This document shows, one piece after another, positions 53,823-64,000 of a stretch of DNA of 64,000 nucleotides (the first letter of the stretch is position 1; each line of letters starts with the position of its first letter). A program made the position numbers and the translations under genes. Below the pieces are notes generated by a model. The model did no database searches. It was not told the origin of the DNA and saw only the letters and a list, made by a program, of their open reading frames with translations. The stretch spans positions 3,391,001 through 3,455,000 of the forward strand of contig NZ_CP067124.1 of NCBI RefSeq assembly GCF_028553725.1, read 5' to 3'. Source of the DNA: Paracoccus alcaliphilus (lineage in GTDB: Bacteria > Pseudomonadota > Alphaproteobacteria > Rhodobacterales > Rhodobacteraceae).

Positions 53823-54190
53823 ATCGCTTGCAGGGCAACGGAGCGACGCTGCTGGGCATTCCTCTGGGCCATACGCTGGCCGGCCTGCACGAGGTGCTGG
53901 GCGGCTTCGGCAAGATATCCGCGCGCATGTTGAACCGCCGCGGAACCGTTCGTGTCACGGATAAGGATCAGACAATCCCGGTCACCACCGCCGATCAGGT
54001 TCTGGTGCAAGGGGCGCTGGAGAGCGGCGCGTCCGGCCATGGCCAGATCGTGCAACTGGCAATCCGGGGCGGCGACGGCGATACGAGCGGGCTGACCCCG
54101 CTGACGCCCCCCGCCTCGGCCTATGCGGGCTGGCCGGACAATTCGACCGCCCGCACTGTCGCCCGCCTCTATGCCCGGATCGCGGCAGAC
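53823..54190 (+). other. Open but unrecognised stretch fused to the portal remnant
   Basis: The frame is open from 53762 through to the portal sequence. The part before about 54190 reads LLGIPLGHTLAGLHEVLG, TVRVTDKDQTIPVTTADQVL and ASAYAGWPDNSTARTVARLY, which does not resemble a portal N-terminus (that should contain the wing and clip blocks). I cannot name it. It is either a different phage or plasmid gene fused by deletion, or chance open frame in G+C-rich DNA. Confidence 0.35.
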
Positions 54191-54877
54191 ATCCGCAAAG
54201 GCAAGGTCGCGGCGCTGTTCACCGGCTTCATCACCGATCCCGACGGCACCGCGGGCGGCCTCTCGGGCACGAACACCAATGGCGCGCTGACCGTGGGCAT
54301 GGAGCCCGGCAGCCTGATCCCGCTGCCGCCCGGCACCGACATCCGGTTTTCCAATCCGACCGAGCACGATGCCTACGCACCCTTCGTGAAGAACCACCTG
54401 CGCGCCGTCGCGGCGGGACTGGGCCTGCCCTACGAGCTGGTCTCTGGCGACCTGGAGGGCGTCACCTATTCCTCGATCCGGGCAGGGCTGATCGAGTTCC
54501 GCCGCCGGGTCGAGCAATTGCAGCACAACGTGGTCGTGCACCTGTTCTGCCGTCCGGTCTGGGAGCGGTTCGTGCGGCTGGCGGTGCTGACCGGCGATCT
54601 GCCCGCGCGGGACTTCGACCGGAACCCGGACGCCTACCTCGGGTGCGAATGGCTGCCGCCGAAGTTCGACTACGTCGATCCGATGAAGGACGTGCAGGCC
54701 GAGATCATGGCGATCGGCGCAGGCCTCAAGAGCCGGTCCCAGGCGATTTCCGAGCGCGGCTACGACGCCGAACAGGTGGATGCCGAGATCGCCGCCGACC
54801 GCGAGCGCGCGGAGGGGCTGGGGCTCGCCTTCGGCCAGACGGCGACGGCGCAGCAGAAGGAGGCCGCCGATGGCTGA
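54190..54877 (+). pseudogene. Phage portal protein (lambda type), C-terminal part
   Basis: About 228 codons: RKGKVAALFTGFITDPDGTA, EPGSLIPLPPGTDIRFSNPT, HLRAVAAGLGLPYELVSGDL and YSSIRAGLIEFRRRVEQLQH. These are the conserved C-terminal portal blocks of lambda-like phages (PF05136). The N-terminal half is missing and replaced by unrelated sequence, so it is not functional. The stop overlaps the start of the protease-capsid gene by eight bases, the normal phage order. Confidence 0.85.
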
Positions 54878-56033
54878 CACAGCGACCACCCCGGCACGGA
54901 CGCGCTCAAACGTCGGGAATGACAACGTTTGCCTTCTGACCCGCCGCGCGACGCTGGCGCCCGCGACCGCCGATCCGGAGGCCCGCACCGTCGAGGTTGT
55001 GTGGTCCACCGGCGCGCCGGTGCGCCGCCGCGACATGGCCGGGCAATACATCGAGCGGCTAAGCCTCGCGCCCGAGGCCGTCGACCTGTCGCGTCTCGAA
55101 GGGGCCAGTGTACTCGACGCCCATCGCCAGACCGCCGTCCGCGACGTGCTGGGCTCCGTGCGCAGCGCCACTGTGGACGGCAAGCGCGGCACCGCGCTCA
55201 TCCAGTTCTCGGCCCGACCCGAGGTGGAGCCCGTCTGGCAGGACGTGCTGGCAGGCATCCTGCGCCACGTCTCGGTCGGCTACTCCGTCGAGGACTGGGC
55301 CGAGACCGTCGAGAACGGCGCGCGCGTGCTCACCGCCATGCGCTGGACGCCTCACGAGATTTCCCTGGTGCCGACGCCCGCCGACCCCGGGGCCCACATT
55401 CGCATGGAGACAGAGATGACCGAGACGACCACCCGAGAGGCCGCCGACGCGGCGCCGACCACCGAGACTCGCGCCGAAGCGAACGCCGAGATCCGCTCCA
55501 TCGCCCGCATCGCCGGGCTCGACCAGTCCTGGATCGACGGACAGATCGACGGAGGCGCCGATCCCGACACCGCGCGCCGCGCGGCCTTCGAGGCGCTGGC
55601 GCAGCGCTCCGCGCCCACGATCCGCACCGAGCAGGTCCGCGTCGAGATGGGCGAGAGCCAGGACGATCCGGCCCTGCGCGCCCGGCAGATGGGCGAGGCG
55701 CTCTACGCCCGGATCAACCCGCGCCACGAGCTGAGCGAACCGGCCCGGCGCTACGCCTATTCGACCCCGGTCGACATGGCGAAGGAACTGCTGACTCTGC
55801 GCGGCGAGAGCACCATGGCGCTGTCGCCCGCTAGCCTCGTGACCCGCGCGCTGCACACCACCTCGGACTTCCCGATCATCCTCGGGGACACGGTGGGCCG
55901 GGTGCTGCGCGACGCCTACCAGGCCGCGCCCTCGGGCATCCGCCGCCTCGGCCGCCAGACTACGGCGCGGGATTTCCGCGCGGTGAACAAGATCATGCTG
56001 GGCGAGGCGCCGCTGCTGGAGAAACCGCCCCGC
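54870..56033 (+). pseudogene. Phage prohead protease-major capsid fusion, N-terminal part (split by inversion)
   Basis: About 385 codons. The first about 180 residues look like a U35-type prohead protease (DMAGQYIERLSLAPEAVDLS, SVLDAHRQTAVRDVLGSV, VLAGILRHVSVGYSVEDW). A helical linker and the start of a gpT-like capsid domain follow (TPVDMAKELLTLRGESTMAL, FPIILGDTVGRVLRDAYQAA, NKIMLGEAPLLEK). The homology stops at about 56030. The remainder of the capsid domain lies directly after, but on the opposite strand (56034-56690). Confidence 0.85.
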
Positions 56034-56690
56034 CGCCGGGGTGTTCACTTCCTTCGCCGTGTTGTCCCACGCGACGCGCGCGCCGACCTGCGGGCCTTCG
56101 GCGCCCGAGAGATAAGCGAACTCCAGCCCGTCGATCTCGCCGGGTTCGGCGGTGACGTACCAGCGGGTTGCCGAGCTGAGCCGTGGCTCGACCACCAGCG
56201 AGAGCGCCCCGGAGAAGGGGTTCACGTCTGCCGCCGTGGCGGGCGCGATGGAGGCCAGCCACTTCTCGGCCGTGGTCTCAAGCGCGGGCGGGACCAGCAG
56301 GTTGCGCGGCGTCACGCGGATGGTGCGATCCTCGATGCCCTTCTGCGTCCTGAGCGCCAGCCGTGCGGCCGAGAGCGTCGCGTCGGAGATCACCGCGCCG
56401 GTGCCCGCCTTGTTGCCGTGGTCGGCGTGGAACAGCGTCTTGCCGTCCGACAGGGTGGGGCCGTTGCCGCTGCCCGCCTCGAGGAGGGTGACGAGGATTC
56501 GCGCCTCGGTCTCGGCGGCGGCCTGGCCCATGCGCCGGGCGAGGTCCGCGAAGGCGCCGAGATCGTCGTTGACCAGCACCTGCCGGGTGATGCCGATCTT
56601 CCGTGCCCAGGTCTCGACCTTGTAGGCTTCCCGCGCCTCGGCCATCGTCCCGGCCTTGATCTCGCCGTGCTCGTTCAGCTTCCCATCGGC
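56034..56690 (-). pseudogene. Major capsid protein, inverted C-terminal part
   Basis: On the minus strand the sequence starts GKLNEHGEIKAGTMAEAREA and continues KIGITRQVLVNDDLGAFADL, GPTLSDGKTLFHADHGNKAG, RVTPRNLLVPPALETTAEKW and SLVVEPRLSSATRWYVTAEP, ending about VAWDNTAKEVNTP. This is the continuation of the capsid domain that breaks off at 56030 on the plus strand: joined in the right orientation it gives LLEK-LNEHGEIKAG in frame. The original C-terminal end is missing. Confidence 0.85.
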
Positions 56691-56768
56691 ACCGCGGTCG
56701 AGGCGGCCGGGAACGGCGTCACCAGCGTCGCGGTGCGGCTGGATGGCGTGGCGACGGCGGCGGCGTAA
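56691..56768 (+). pseudogene. DUF2190-type phage protein, C-terminal remnant
   Basis: Plus-strand end PIGTAVEAAGNGVTSVAVRL DGVATAAA then stop (two short blocks). DUF2190 (head decoration-type) proteins end in this way, from memory, and normally follow the capsid gene. Only the last about 26 codons survive, after the inverted capsid segment. Confidence 0.5.
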
Positions 56769-56781
56769 GGAGCGCGGCGGT

Positions 56782-58057
56782 TCAGGTTTTCGTGTTCGGC
56801 AGGTGCTTACCGACATGCCCCACGACCATCTTCAATCGCCGTTGGTCGAAGATGAAGTGGATTGACGCACATGAGTTCGGGTCCCCGGCGCCAATAGTGA
56901 TGTGGGGCTCGAACAGCTGCTTCTTGCCTTGATACTCGAATTCGTAATGGGAGCGGAGCTTCCCGCGGGTCGTATCGGAGATATGCATGCTGCTCCGCTT
57001 TCCCCAACCTCGATCACGCAAATGCTGAAGAAGGTCTCCACCGCTCCCCTTCTCATCCCGGCTCTTGCTCCAGACATCGACAATCTCGTCAAGATCGCTC
57101 AGCGCCTTGTATATGTCATAGGGGCGTTGGAAGGGACTTGCCGCCGCGGCGGACGTCGCCGTGTCGAGCATCTCCAAGTTCTTGCATCGTAGTGCAGCAG
57201 CCTCCACAGCTTCCGCTACGGAAGAGAAAGCGAGTTCTTCGGTTGCTTCGGTCTGGGGGAGTTCTTCGGGGCCTTCGGGTCCAGTGGCAAAGAAGACCTG
57301 CTGGTTCGCCCTAAGATTGGCGTTCTCCGCCTCTAGCCCCGCGATCTGCTCCTCTGCCTCCCTGAGCTTGTCGACTGTTTGCTCATAGTCTTCCCAGAAT
57401 TCGTCACCTGTCGCCCGCTTCTGCTCAAGAACCTTCTGGCGTTCTGCGGCTTCAGCGCGCCGCATTACGTCGGCAATCCTCTTGTCAGGCACATACCGGA
57501 ACGCCGCGACAGCGAAGATTGCGCGCTCAATTGTCCTCGCGGCGACGACAGGCCCCACCTGCTCGATCCAGGACCCGAAGAACAAGCGGTGGCTTCGCGG
57601 ATCAGATGCCTTCGAGAAACCGGGCCAGTAGATCCGAGCCGCTCCATTGAAGCAGGACAGTTGCCGACCGACCTCGTCGGCAAAATCCCACGTCAACTCG
57701 GGGTCCTCGACCCGCACCACCACCGCGACACCAGCAAGGTTGCGCGCGAGCTTCGCAGGATCGATCTGGTTCGACTCGCCGCGGGCATAGGGCGAAAGAA
57801 GAACCACAGGCAGCTTTCGGAGATCACTCGTTAGGAGTGCAAGGAGGTCATCTAGCCCATCTTGCTGCAAGACGTATGGCTCGGCCCTGACCTGCATTTC
57901 TTCGATGTAAGCGGGGGCTTTCGTGCAAATATCGCGCACGGCGCGCGGCGACCCAAAGATCAATTTCGCCGGTGCAACGCTGTACTCGACAGACTCGATC
58001 GAGATGAGATGTTCGACGCCGCAGCGATCCCCAAACTGACCAACGCGCACTTCGTTC
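56782..58057 (-). pseudogene. Unrecognised coiled-coil protein, C-terminal part (split by IS66)
   Basis: About 422 codons following the IS66 insertion. Visible parts: a Rossmann-like stretch (LPVVLLSPYARGESNQIDP, then LAGVAVVVRVEDPELTWDF and NGAARIYWPGFSKASD), a predicted coiled coil (RAEAAERQKVLEQKRATGDE to LEAENANLRANQ), an acidic linker, and a compact C-terminal domain (MHISDTTRGKLRSHYEFEY, IHFIFDQRRLKMVVGHVGKH) that looks like a small alpha/beta or toxin-like fold. The frame is intact to the stop at 56782. With the part at 60583-60862 it rebuilds one 515-residue protein. I do not recognise the family. Confidence 0.82.
58050..58057 (+). repeat. 8-bp target duplication, left of the complete IS66
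   Basis: CTTCGTTC, repeated exactly at 60583-60590 after the right end of the IS66 element. Confidence 0.95.
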
Positions 58058-58140
58058 GTAAGCGCGACGCCGATCCCCTCCTGCCATTTTTGAGTTGATG
58101 CCTTCATTCTCCACGCACATGTGCGGCGGAGGTTTTGGAT

Positions 58141-58575
58141 TTGGAGAGAGACGGCAAAATGGGCGTCCAATTGGACGGCTCTATAGGCGTCGGGGTCTCG
58201 CGGCTTGAGGTGATCGGGGGGCCAAGCGGTCGTCGGCGGCGGACGAAGGCAGAGCGGGCGCGGATCGCGGCGGAGAGCATGATGCCCGGGGTGACGGTCG
58301 CAGATACTGCGCGCAAGCACGGCACGACCCGCTGGCAGATTTACGATTGGCGCAAGCAGATACGCAAAGGTAATTTGGTGGTGCCCGAAAGCGTGGCGGC
58401 CTTGCCGTTCTTCGCGGAACTGGTGGTTGATGACAGCGCGACTGAGGCTTCGGCGGCCGTCCCCGGGTCTGATCTCGAAATCGTGGTGGGCGACATCGTC
58501 ATCCGCGCGGGTCCTGGTGTCGACGAGGGCCAACTGACCCGGGCAATCCGCGCGGCACGGGCAGCGGCGTCGTGA
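58141..58575 (+). CDS. tnpA: IS66 TnpA (OrfA)
   Basis: About 144 residues. The central helix-turn-helix block RRTKAERARIAAESMMPGVT and RKHGTTRWQIYDWRKQI is the DNA-binding part. Start uncertain: TTG at 58141 has GGAGG at eight bases, and ATG at 58159 is the next choice. The stop overlaps the tnpB start (58572). TnpA is an accessory factor required for IS66 transposition. Confidence 0.88.
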   Translation: MERDGKMGVQLDGSIGVGVSRLEVIGGPSGRRRRTKAERARIAAESMMPGVTVADTARKHGTTRWQIYDWRKQIRKGNLVVPESVAALPFFAELVVDDSATEASAAVPGSDLEIVVGDIVIRAGPGVDEGQLTRAIRAARAAAS

Positions 58576-58928
58576 TGTTCGGCCAGGGCGGCCCGGTGAA
58601 GGTCTTCGTGGCGACCCGGCCTGTCGACTTTCGCAAGGGGATCGACGGTCTGGCACTGGCGGTGCAGGAGATGTTCGGGATGGACCCGTTCTGCGGAGCC
58701 GCCTTTGTGTTCCGAGCGAAGCGGGCGGATCGGATCAAGCTCTTGATCTGGGATCAGACCGGGATGGTGCTGGTTCACAAGCGGCTCGAGGGCGGCAAGT
58801 TCGTCTGGCCACAGGTGCGCGACGGGGTCATGCGCATGTCCGGAGCGCAGTTTGCAGCGCTGTTTGAGGGCGTGGATTGGCGGCTGGTCCGACCCGAACG
58901 GGCGCGGCGCCCGCTGGCGGCGGGGTGA
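58572..58928 (+). CDS. tnpB: IS66 TnpB (OrfB)
   Basis: 118 residues. The signature VFVATRPVDFRKGIDGLA followed by IKLLIWDQTGMVLVHKRLE is typical of IS66 OrfB. Its ATG overlaps the tnpA stop by four bases. tnpC follows after 68 bases. Confidence 0.95.
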   Translation: MMFGQGGPVKVFVATRPVDFRKGIDGLALAVQEMFGMDPFCGAAFVFRAKRADRIKLLIWDQTGMVLVHKRLEGGKFVWPQVRDGVMRMSGAQFAALFEGVDWRLVRPERARRPLAAG

Positions 58929-58996
58929 CTGGCAGGCTGCGTCGAAACGCCTGTTTTTGCTGGCCTGCAAGGGCATCCTGTGATTCACTTCCCGCC

Positions 58997-60562
58997 ATGG
59001 AAACAGCTGATCTTGCGCGCGAAAACGCCCTGCTGAAGGCCCGCCTCGCCGAGGTGGAGGCGACGCTGGCCGAGACGCAAGAGGCCAATCGGCGGCTGCA
59101 GGATATCCTGCACGCGGCGCAGCGCGAGAAATTCGGCAAGCGCTCCGAAAAGCTCTCGCCCGACCAGTTCAACCTGCCCCTGGAAGATGCCGAATTTGCT
59201 CAAGGTGTGCTCGAGGCAGCACAAGAAAAGGCCGAAGCGGCGATGCAGCGGGCGCGCGGGGAAACACCCCGCAAGCCCAAGCGCAACCGCGGGCATCTGC
59301 CGTCCCATCTGCCTCGGGTTGAGCGCGTGATCGAGCCTGCCAGCACGCTCTGTCCCTGCGGTTGCGGCGAGATGTCCAGGATCGGGGAAGACGTGTCCGA
59401 ACGTCTCGACGTGATCCCCGCCCAGTTCCGGGTGCTGGTCACGCGGCGCCCGAAATACGCCTGCCGCCGTTGCTCGCAAGCTGTCGCGCAGGCCCATGCC
59501 CCCGAGCATGTCGTGCCCGGCGGGCTGCCCACGGAACTCTTCATCGCCTGGATTATCGTCTCGAAGTTCGGTGACCACCTGCCGTTTTATCGGCAGGCCG
59601 AGATCTTCAAGCGGCAAGGGATCGATCTGGACCGCGGCACACTCGGCAACTGGGTCGGGCGCGCCTGTTTCCACCTGATGCCCGTCATCAACCAGATGCG
59701 TGCCCATCTGCGTGGCGCAGACCGCATCTTCGTGGATGAAACCCGCGCGCCGGTGCTGGAACCGGGCCTGAAACGCACCAAGAGCGGATTCTTCTGGGCC
59801 GTCGTATCCGATGATCGCGGCCATGGCGGGGCTGGCCCACCCATCGTGCTCTTCCACTATGCCCCTGGCCGGGGTAAGGCGCATCCGCTGAACTTCCTCG
59901 CCGGATACCACGGCCGCTTCCTGCAATGCGACGCCTACCAGTCCTACAACGCGATGACCGAGATCGCGCGCGACAATGGCCCGTGGCAACTGGTCTATTG
60001 CTGGACCCATGTCCGCCGCCGCTTCGTAAAGCGCTTCGAGAGCGATGGTTCACCCATTGCCGAGGAAATGCTGCGCCAGATCGCGCTGCTTTATCAGATC
60101 GAGAAGTCCGTGCGGAGCAAGGAGGCCGCTATGCGCCTTGCTGCCCGGCGTGAGCATTCGGCCCCGATCATCGCGGCGCTGAAACCCTGGCTGGAAGCCC
60201 AACTCTCGCGCATACCGCAGAAATCCCAGCTTGCCGAAGACATCCGCTACTCCCTCGCGCACTGGCCCGGACTGATCCGCTTCCTCGAGCACGGCATGCT
60301 GGAACTCGACACCAACCCGGTCGAGAACCAGATCAGGCCGATTGCCCTGACAAGAAAAAATGCACTCTTCGCCGGGAATGAAGTCGGCGCCGAAAACTGG
60401 GCTATGCTCGCCTCGCTGGTCGCTACCTGCAAGATGTCCGACGTGAACCCGGTCGACTATCTCGCCGCCACACTGCGCGCCATCCTCGACGGTCACCCAC
60501 AAAGCGGTATCGAAGACCTCATGCCATGGCGCTTCAACCAGCCGTCAAGCCTCGCAGCATAG
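58997..60562 (+). CDS. tnpC: IS66 transposase TnpC
   Basis: 521 residues. An N-terminal coiled-coil (LLKARLAEVEATLAETQEAN), FGKRSEKLSPDQ, zinc-binding CPCGCGEMSRIGED and CRRCSQ, the DDE core (DRIFVDETRAPVLEPG; LQCDAYQSYN) and the C-terminal DTNPVENQIRPIALTRKN and LRAILDGHPQSGIEDLMPWR blocks are all present. The start gives METADLARENALL; the frame is open upstream. Ends 20 bases before the right terminal repeat. Confidence 0.96.
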   Translation: METADLARENALLKARLAEVEATLAETQEANRRLQDILHAAQREKFGKRSEKLSPDQFNLPLEDAEFAQGVLEAAQEKAEAAMQRARGETPRKPKRNRGHLPSHLPRVERVIEPASTLCPCGCGEMSRIGEDVSERLDVIPAQFRVLVTRRPKYACRRCSQAVAQAHAPEHVVPGGLPTELFIAWIIVSKFGDHLPFYRQAEIFKRQGIDLDRGTLGNWVGRACFHLMPVINQMRAHLRGADRIFVDETRAPVLEPGLKRTKSGFFWAVVSDDRGHGGAGPPIVLFHYAPGRGKAHPLNFLAGYHGRFLQCDAYQSYNAMTEIARDNGPWQLVYCWTHVRRRFVKRFESDGSPIAEEMLRQIALLYQIEKSVRSKEAAMRLAARREHSAPIIAALKPWLEAQLSRIPQKSQLAEDIRYSLAHWPGLIRFLEHGMLELDTNPVENQIRPIALTRKNALFAGNEVGAENWAMLASLVATCKMSDVNPVDYLAATLRAILDGHPQSGIEDLMPWRFNQPSSLAA

Positions 60563-60582
60563 GGCCGCAACGTCGCGCTTAC

Positions 60583-60590
60583 CTTCGTTC
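60583..60590 (+). repeat. 8-bp target duplication, right of the complete IS66
   Basis: CTTCGTTC, identical to 58050-58057. Confidence 0.95.
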
Positions 60591-60862
60591 GCCCACCTCA
60601 AGCCCCCATCGTTGTCATCGGGGAAAGACCAGCGGATGCGTACCACGCGCTCGTCCCCGTCCTGATAGGTCGAGGAAGACAGAGAATGTCGGCTCGGAAG
60701 ACCCTCGGGAGCGCCTGCGGACTCTGGTTCGAAGTTGAAATCGGGTAGCTCACGTCTGCCTCGGTAGTGTCCGACGATCCAGTCCGTGTAGGTGGAAAGA
60801 ACGCTGCCTATGCCGTCCTTAGCCGTGACGTCAAAACGACATGCATAAACAAGACGCGCCAT
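60583..60862 (-). pseudogene. Unrecognised coiled-coil protein, N-terminal part (split by IS66)
   Basis: About 93 codons from an ATG at 60862 with GGCAGGGGTGG upstream. It begins MARLVYACRFDVTAKDG and ends GGLRWANE at the insertion point. Removing the IS66 element and one copy of CTTCGTTC joins WANE directly to VRVGQFGDRCG of the other part, in frame. The total length would be 516 codons including the stop. The N-terminal region looks beta-rich (alternating hydrophobic residues, several Trp). Confidence 0.82.
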
Positions 60863-61075
60863 GAACCACCCCTGCCGAACCGAATGCCCGCGACACCCAC
60901 TCACCATTCTGAGGATAGGGGACGGCGCGTTCAAGCACCATCGACCGCGAACGCCTGCGGAACATCGGCTCGTCCCGTGTCGCATCCGTGTTGCACGGAG
61001 GAATCGGGGCTGGACGTAAGCCTTTGGAATCTTTGGGGAGCGGTCGGGACGGGCTTGCAACACGACGCGACACGC

Positions 61076-61099
61076 AAAAGCCGCCCAGTGGGCGGCCTA
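61076..61099 (-). terminator. Terminator of the rRNA operon
   Basis: On the minus strand GCCGCCC, loop ACT, GGGCGGC, followed by TTTTGCG. It lies 27 bases after the 3' end of tRNA-fMet and closes the operon. Confidence 0.88.
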
Positions 61100-61125
61100 A
61101 GCAATTGATTTCTTGCAGGAAATTT

Positions 61126-61202
<77 letters not shown>

Positions 61203-61269
61203 CCGATTGCATCGCTTTTTTTTGCGGTGCTTTTTCATATCGTTTCAGAGATTATCGCTTCTTACCAGG

Positions 61270-61385
61270 TCTGGCGGTGACCTACTCTCCCACGTCTTGA
61301 GACGCAGTACCATCGGCGCAGCGGCACTTAACGGCCGAGTTCGGGATGGGATCGGGTGTTTTGCTCGCGCTAGGGCCACCAGACC
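61270..61385 (-). rRNA. rrf: 5S ribosomal RNA
   Basis: Minus-strand sequence begins GTCTGGTGGCCC and contains the universal CCCGAACTCGG segment and GGTACTGC, and ends with GGGAGAGTAGGTCACCGCCAG. Length about 116 bases; the ends are estimated from pairing of the terminal stem. Confidence 0.95.
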
Positions 61386-61465
61386 AGGAAAGAAGCGATC
61401 AGCGTTGACCCTGCCTTTTGGCGGGGTTTTGTTGTCCAAGGATGCTTTGGAAGAAGTCTTGCTTC

Positions 61466-64000
<2,535 letters not shown>

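Larger units (their letters stand above)
58058..60582 (+). mobile_element. Complete IS66-family element (2525 bp)
   Basis: Ends with GTAAGCGCGACG at 58058 and its complement CGTCGCGCTTAC at 60571-60582, and is flanked by the perfect 8-bp repeat CTTCGTTC. It carries the full tnpA-tnpB-tnpC set with no frameshift. Fragments of closely related elements lie at 44328-44453 and 47709-47943, so this family has been active in the region. The insertion splits an otherwise intact gene on the opposite strand. Confidence 0.96.

Noticed and set aside
54780..56768. 662-codon plus-strand frame as a single capsid protein
   Set aside because: From about 56034 to 56690 the frame is antisense to the real capsid domain; only the first and last parts are genuine coding sequence.
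56782..58656. 624-codon open frame on the minus strand
   Set aside because: The part beyond 58057 is antisense to the IS66 tnpA and only extends by chance the true gene, which continues at 60583.

Overview
The window reads as a piece of an alphaproteobacterial chromosome of the Rhodobacteraceae/Paracoccus type. Grounds: very high G+C; gene order gltX-gltA with comEC divergent; an lptF-lptG-lptD-surA-pdxA-rsmA run; ornithine-lipid olsB; a cytochrome c peroxidase behind an FNR-type box; and an rRNA operon of the form 23S-5S-tRNA-fMet. Genus-level placement is inference. Region 1 (1-5210) is nested mobile DNA: an IS66-like element without tnpB, carrying tnpA, tnpC and a small acidic ORF, with one identical IS4-family element inserted into each of its terminal inverted repeats at the same TIR position. 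Region 1b (5211-6434) holds decayed remnants (IS481-like and phage-like) and one small membrane protein. Region 2 (6435-44043) is ordinary dense core genome: an omega-aminotransferase, comEC, gltX, gltA, peptidases, an ABC ATPase, a GT14-like glycosyltransferase divergent from a sulfotransferase, dps, the fabD-fabG-acpP cluster, ndk, olsB, an RpiR regulator, holC-pepA, the LPS-export/outer-membrane operon lptFGD-surA-pdxA-rsmA, a DUF4167 protein, prfA-prmC, ccp, a metallo-beta-lactamase-fold hydrolase, rpsF-rpsR-rplI and a homocysteine methyltransferase. Region 3 (44044-60862) is an accessory mosaic. It contains broken IS5 and IS66 copies, a truncated glycosyltransferase followed by two intact glycosyltransferase-like genes, a truncated aldo/keto reductase, a small catabolic cassette (thiolase, tautomerase, MDR oxidoreductase), remnants of a hydrolase and of a large plasmid-type helicase/methylase, a complete Fic-domain protein, a broken capsid module (portal, protease-capsid fusion with an internal inversion, DUF2190 tail), and an unrecognised coiled-coil protein split by a complete IS66 element with a perfect 8-bp target duplication. 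Region 4 (61076-64000) is the 3' part of an rRNA operon on the minus strand: 23S (5' end outside the window), 5S and initiator tRNA. How the parts work together: the core genes are housekeeping (translation, fatty acid synthesis, outer membrane biogenesis). The accessory stretch next to the rRNA operon looks like repeated insertion, deletion and inversion of plasmid, phage and polysaccharide-locus DNA. The most interesting points are the symmetric IS4 insertions into IS66 ends, the IS-interrupted coiled-coil gene that can be rebuilt in frame, and the inversion inside the capsid gene.
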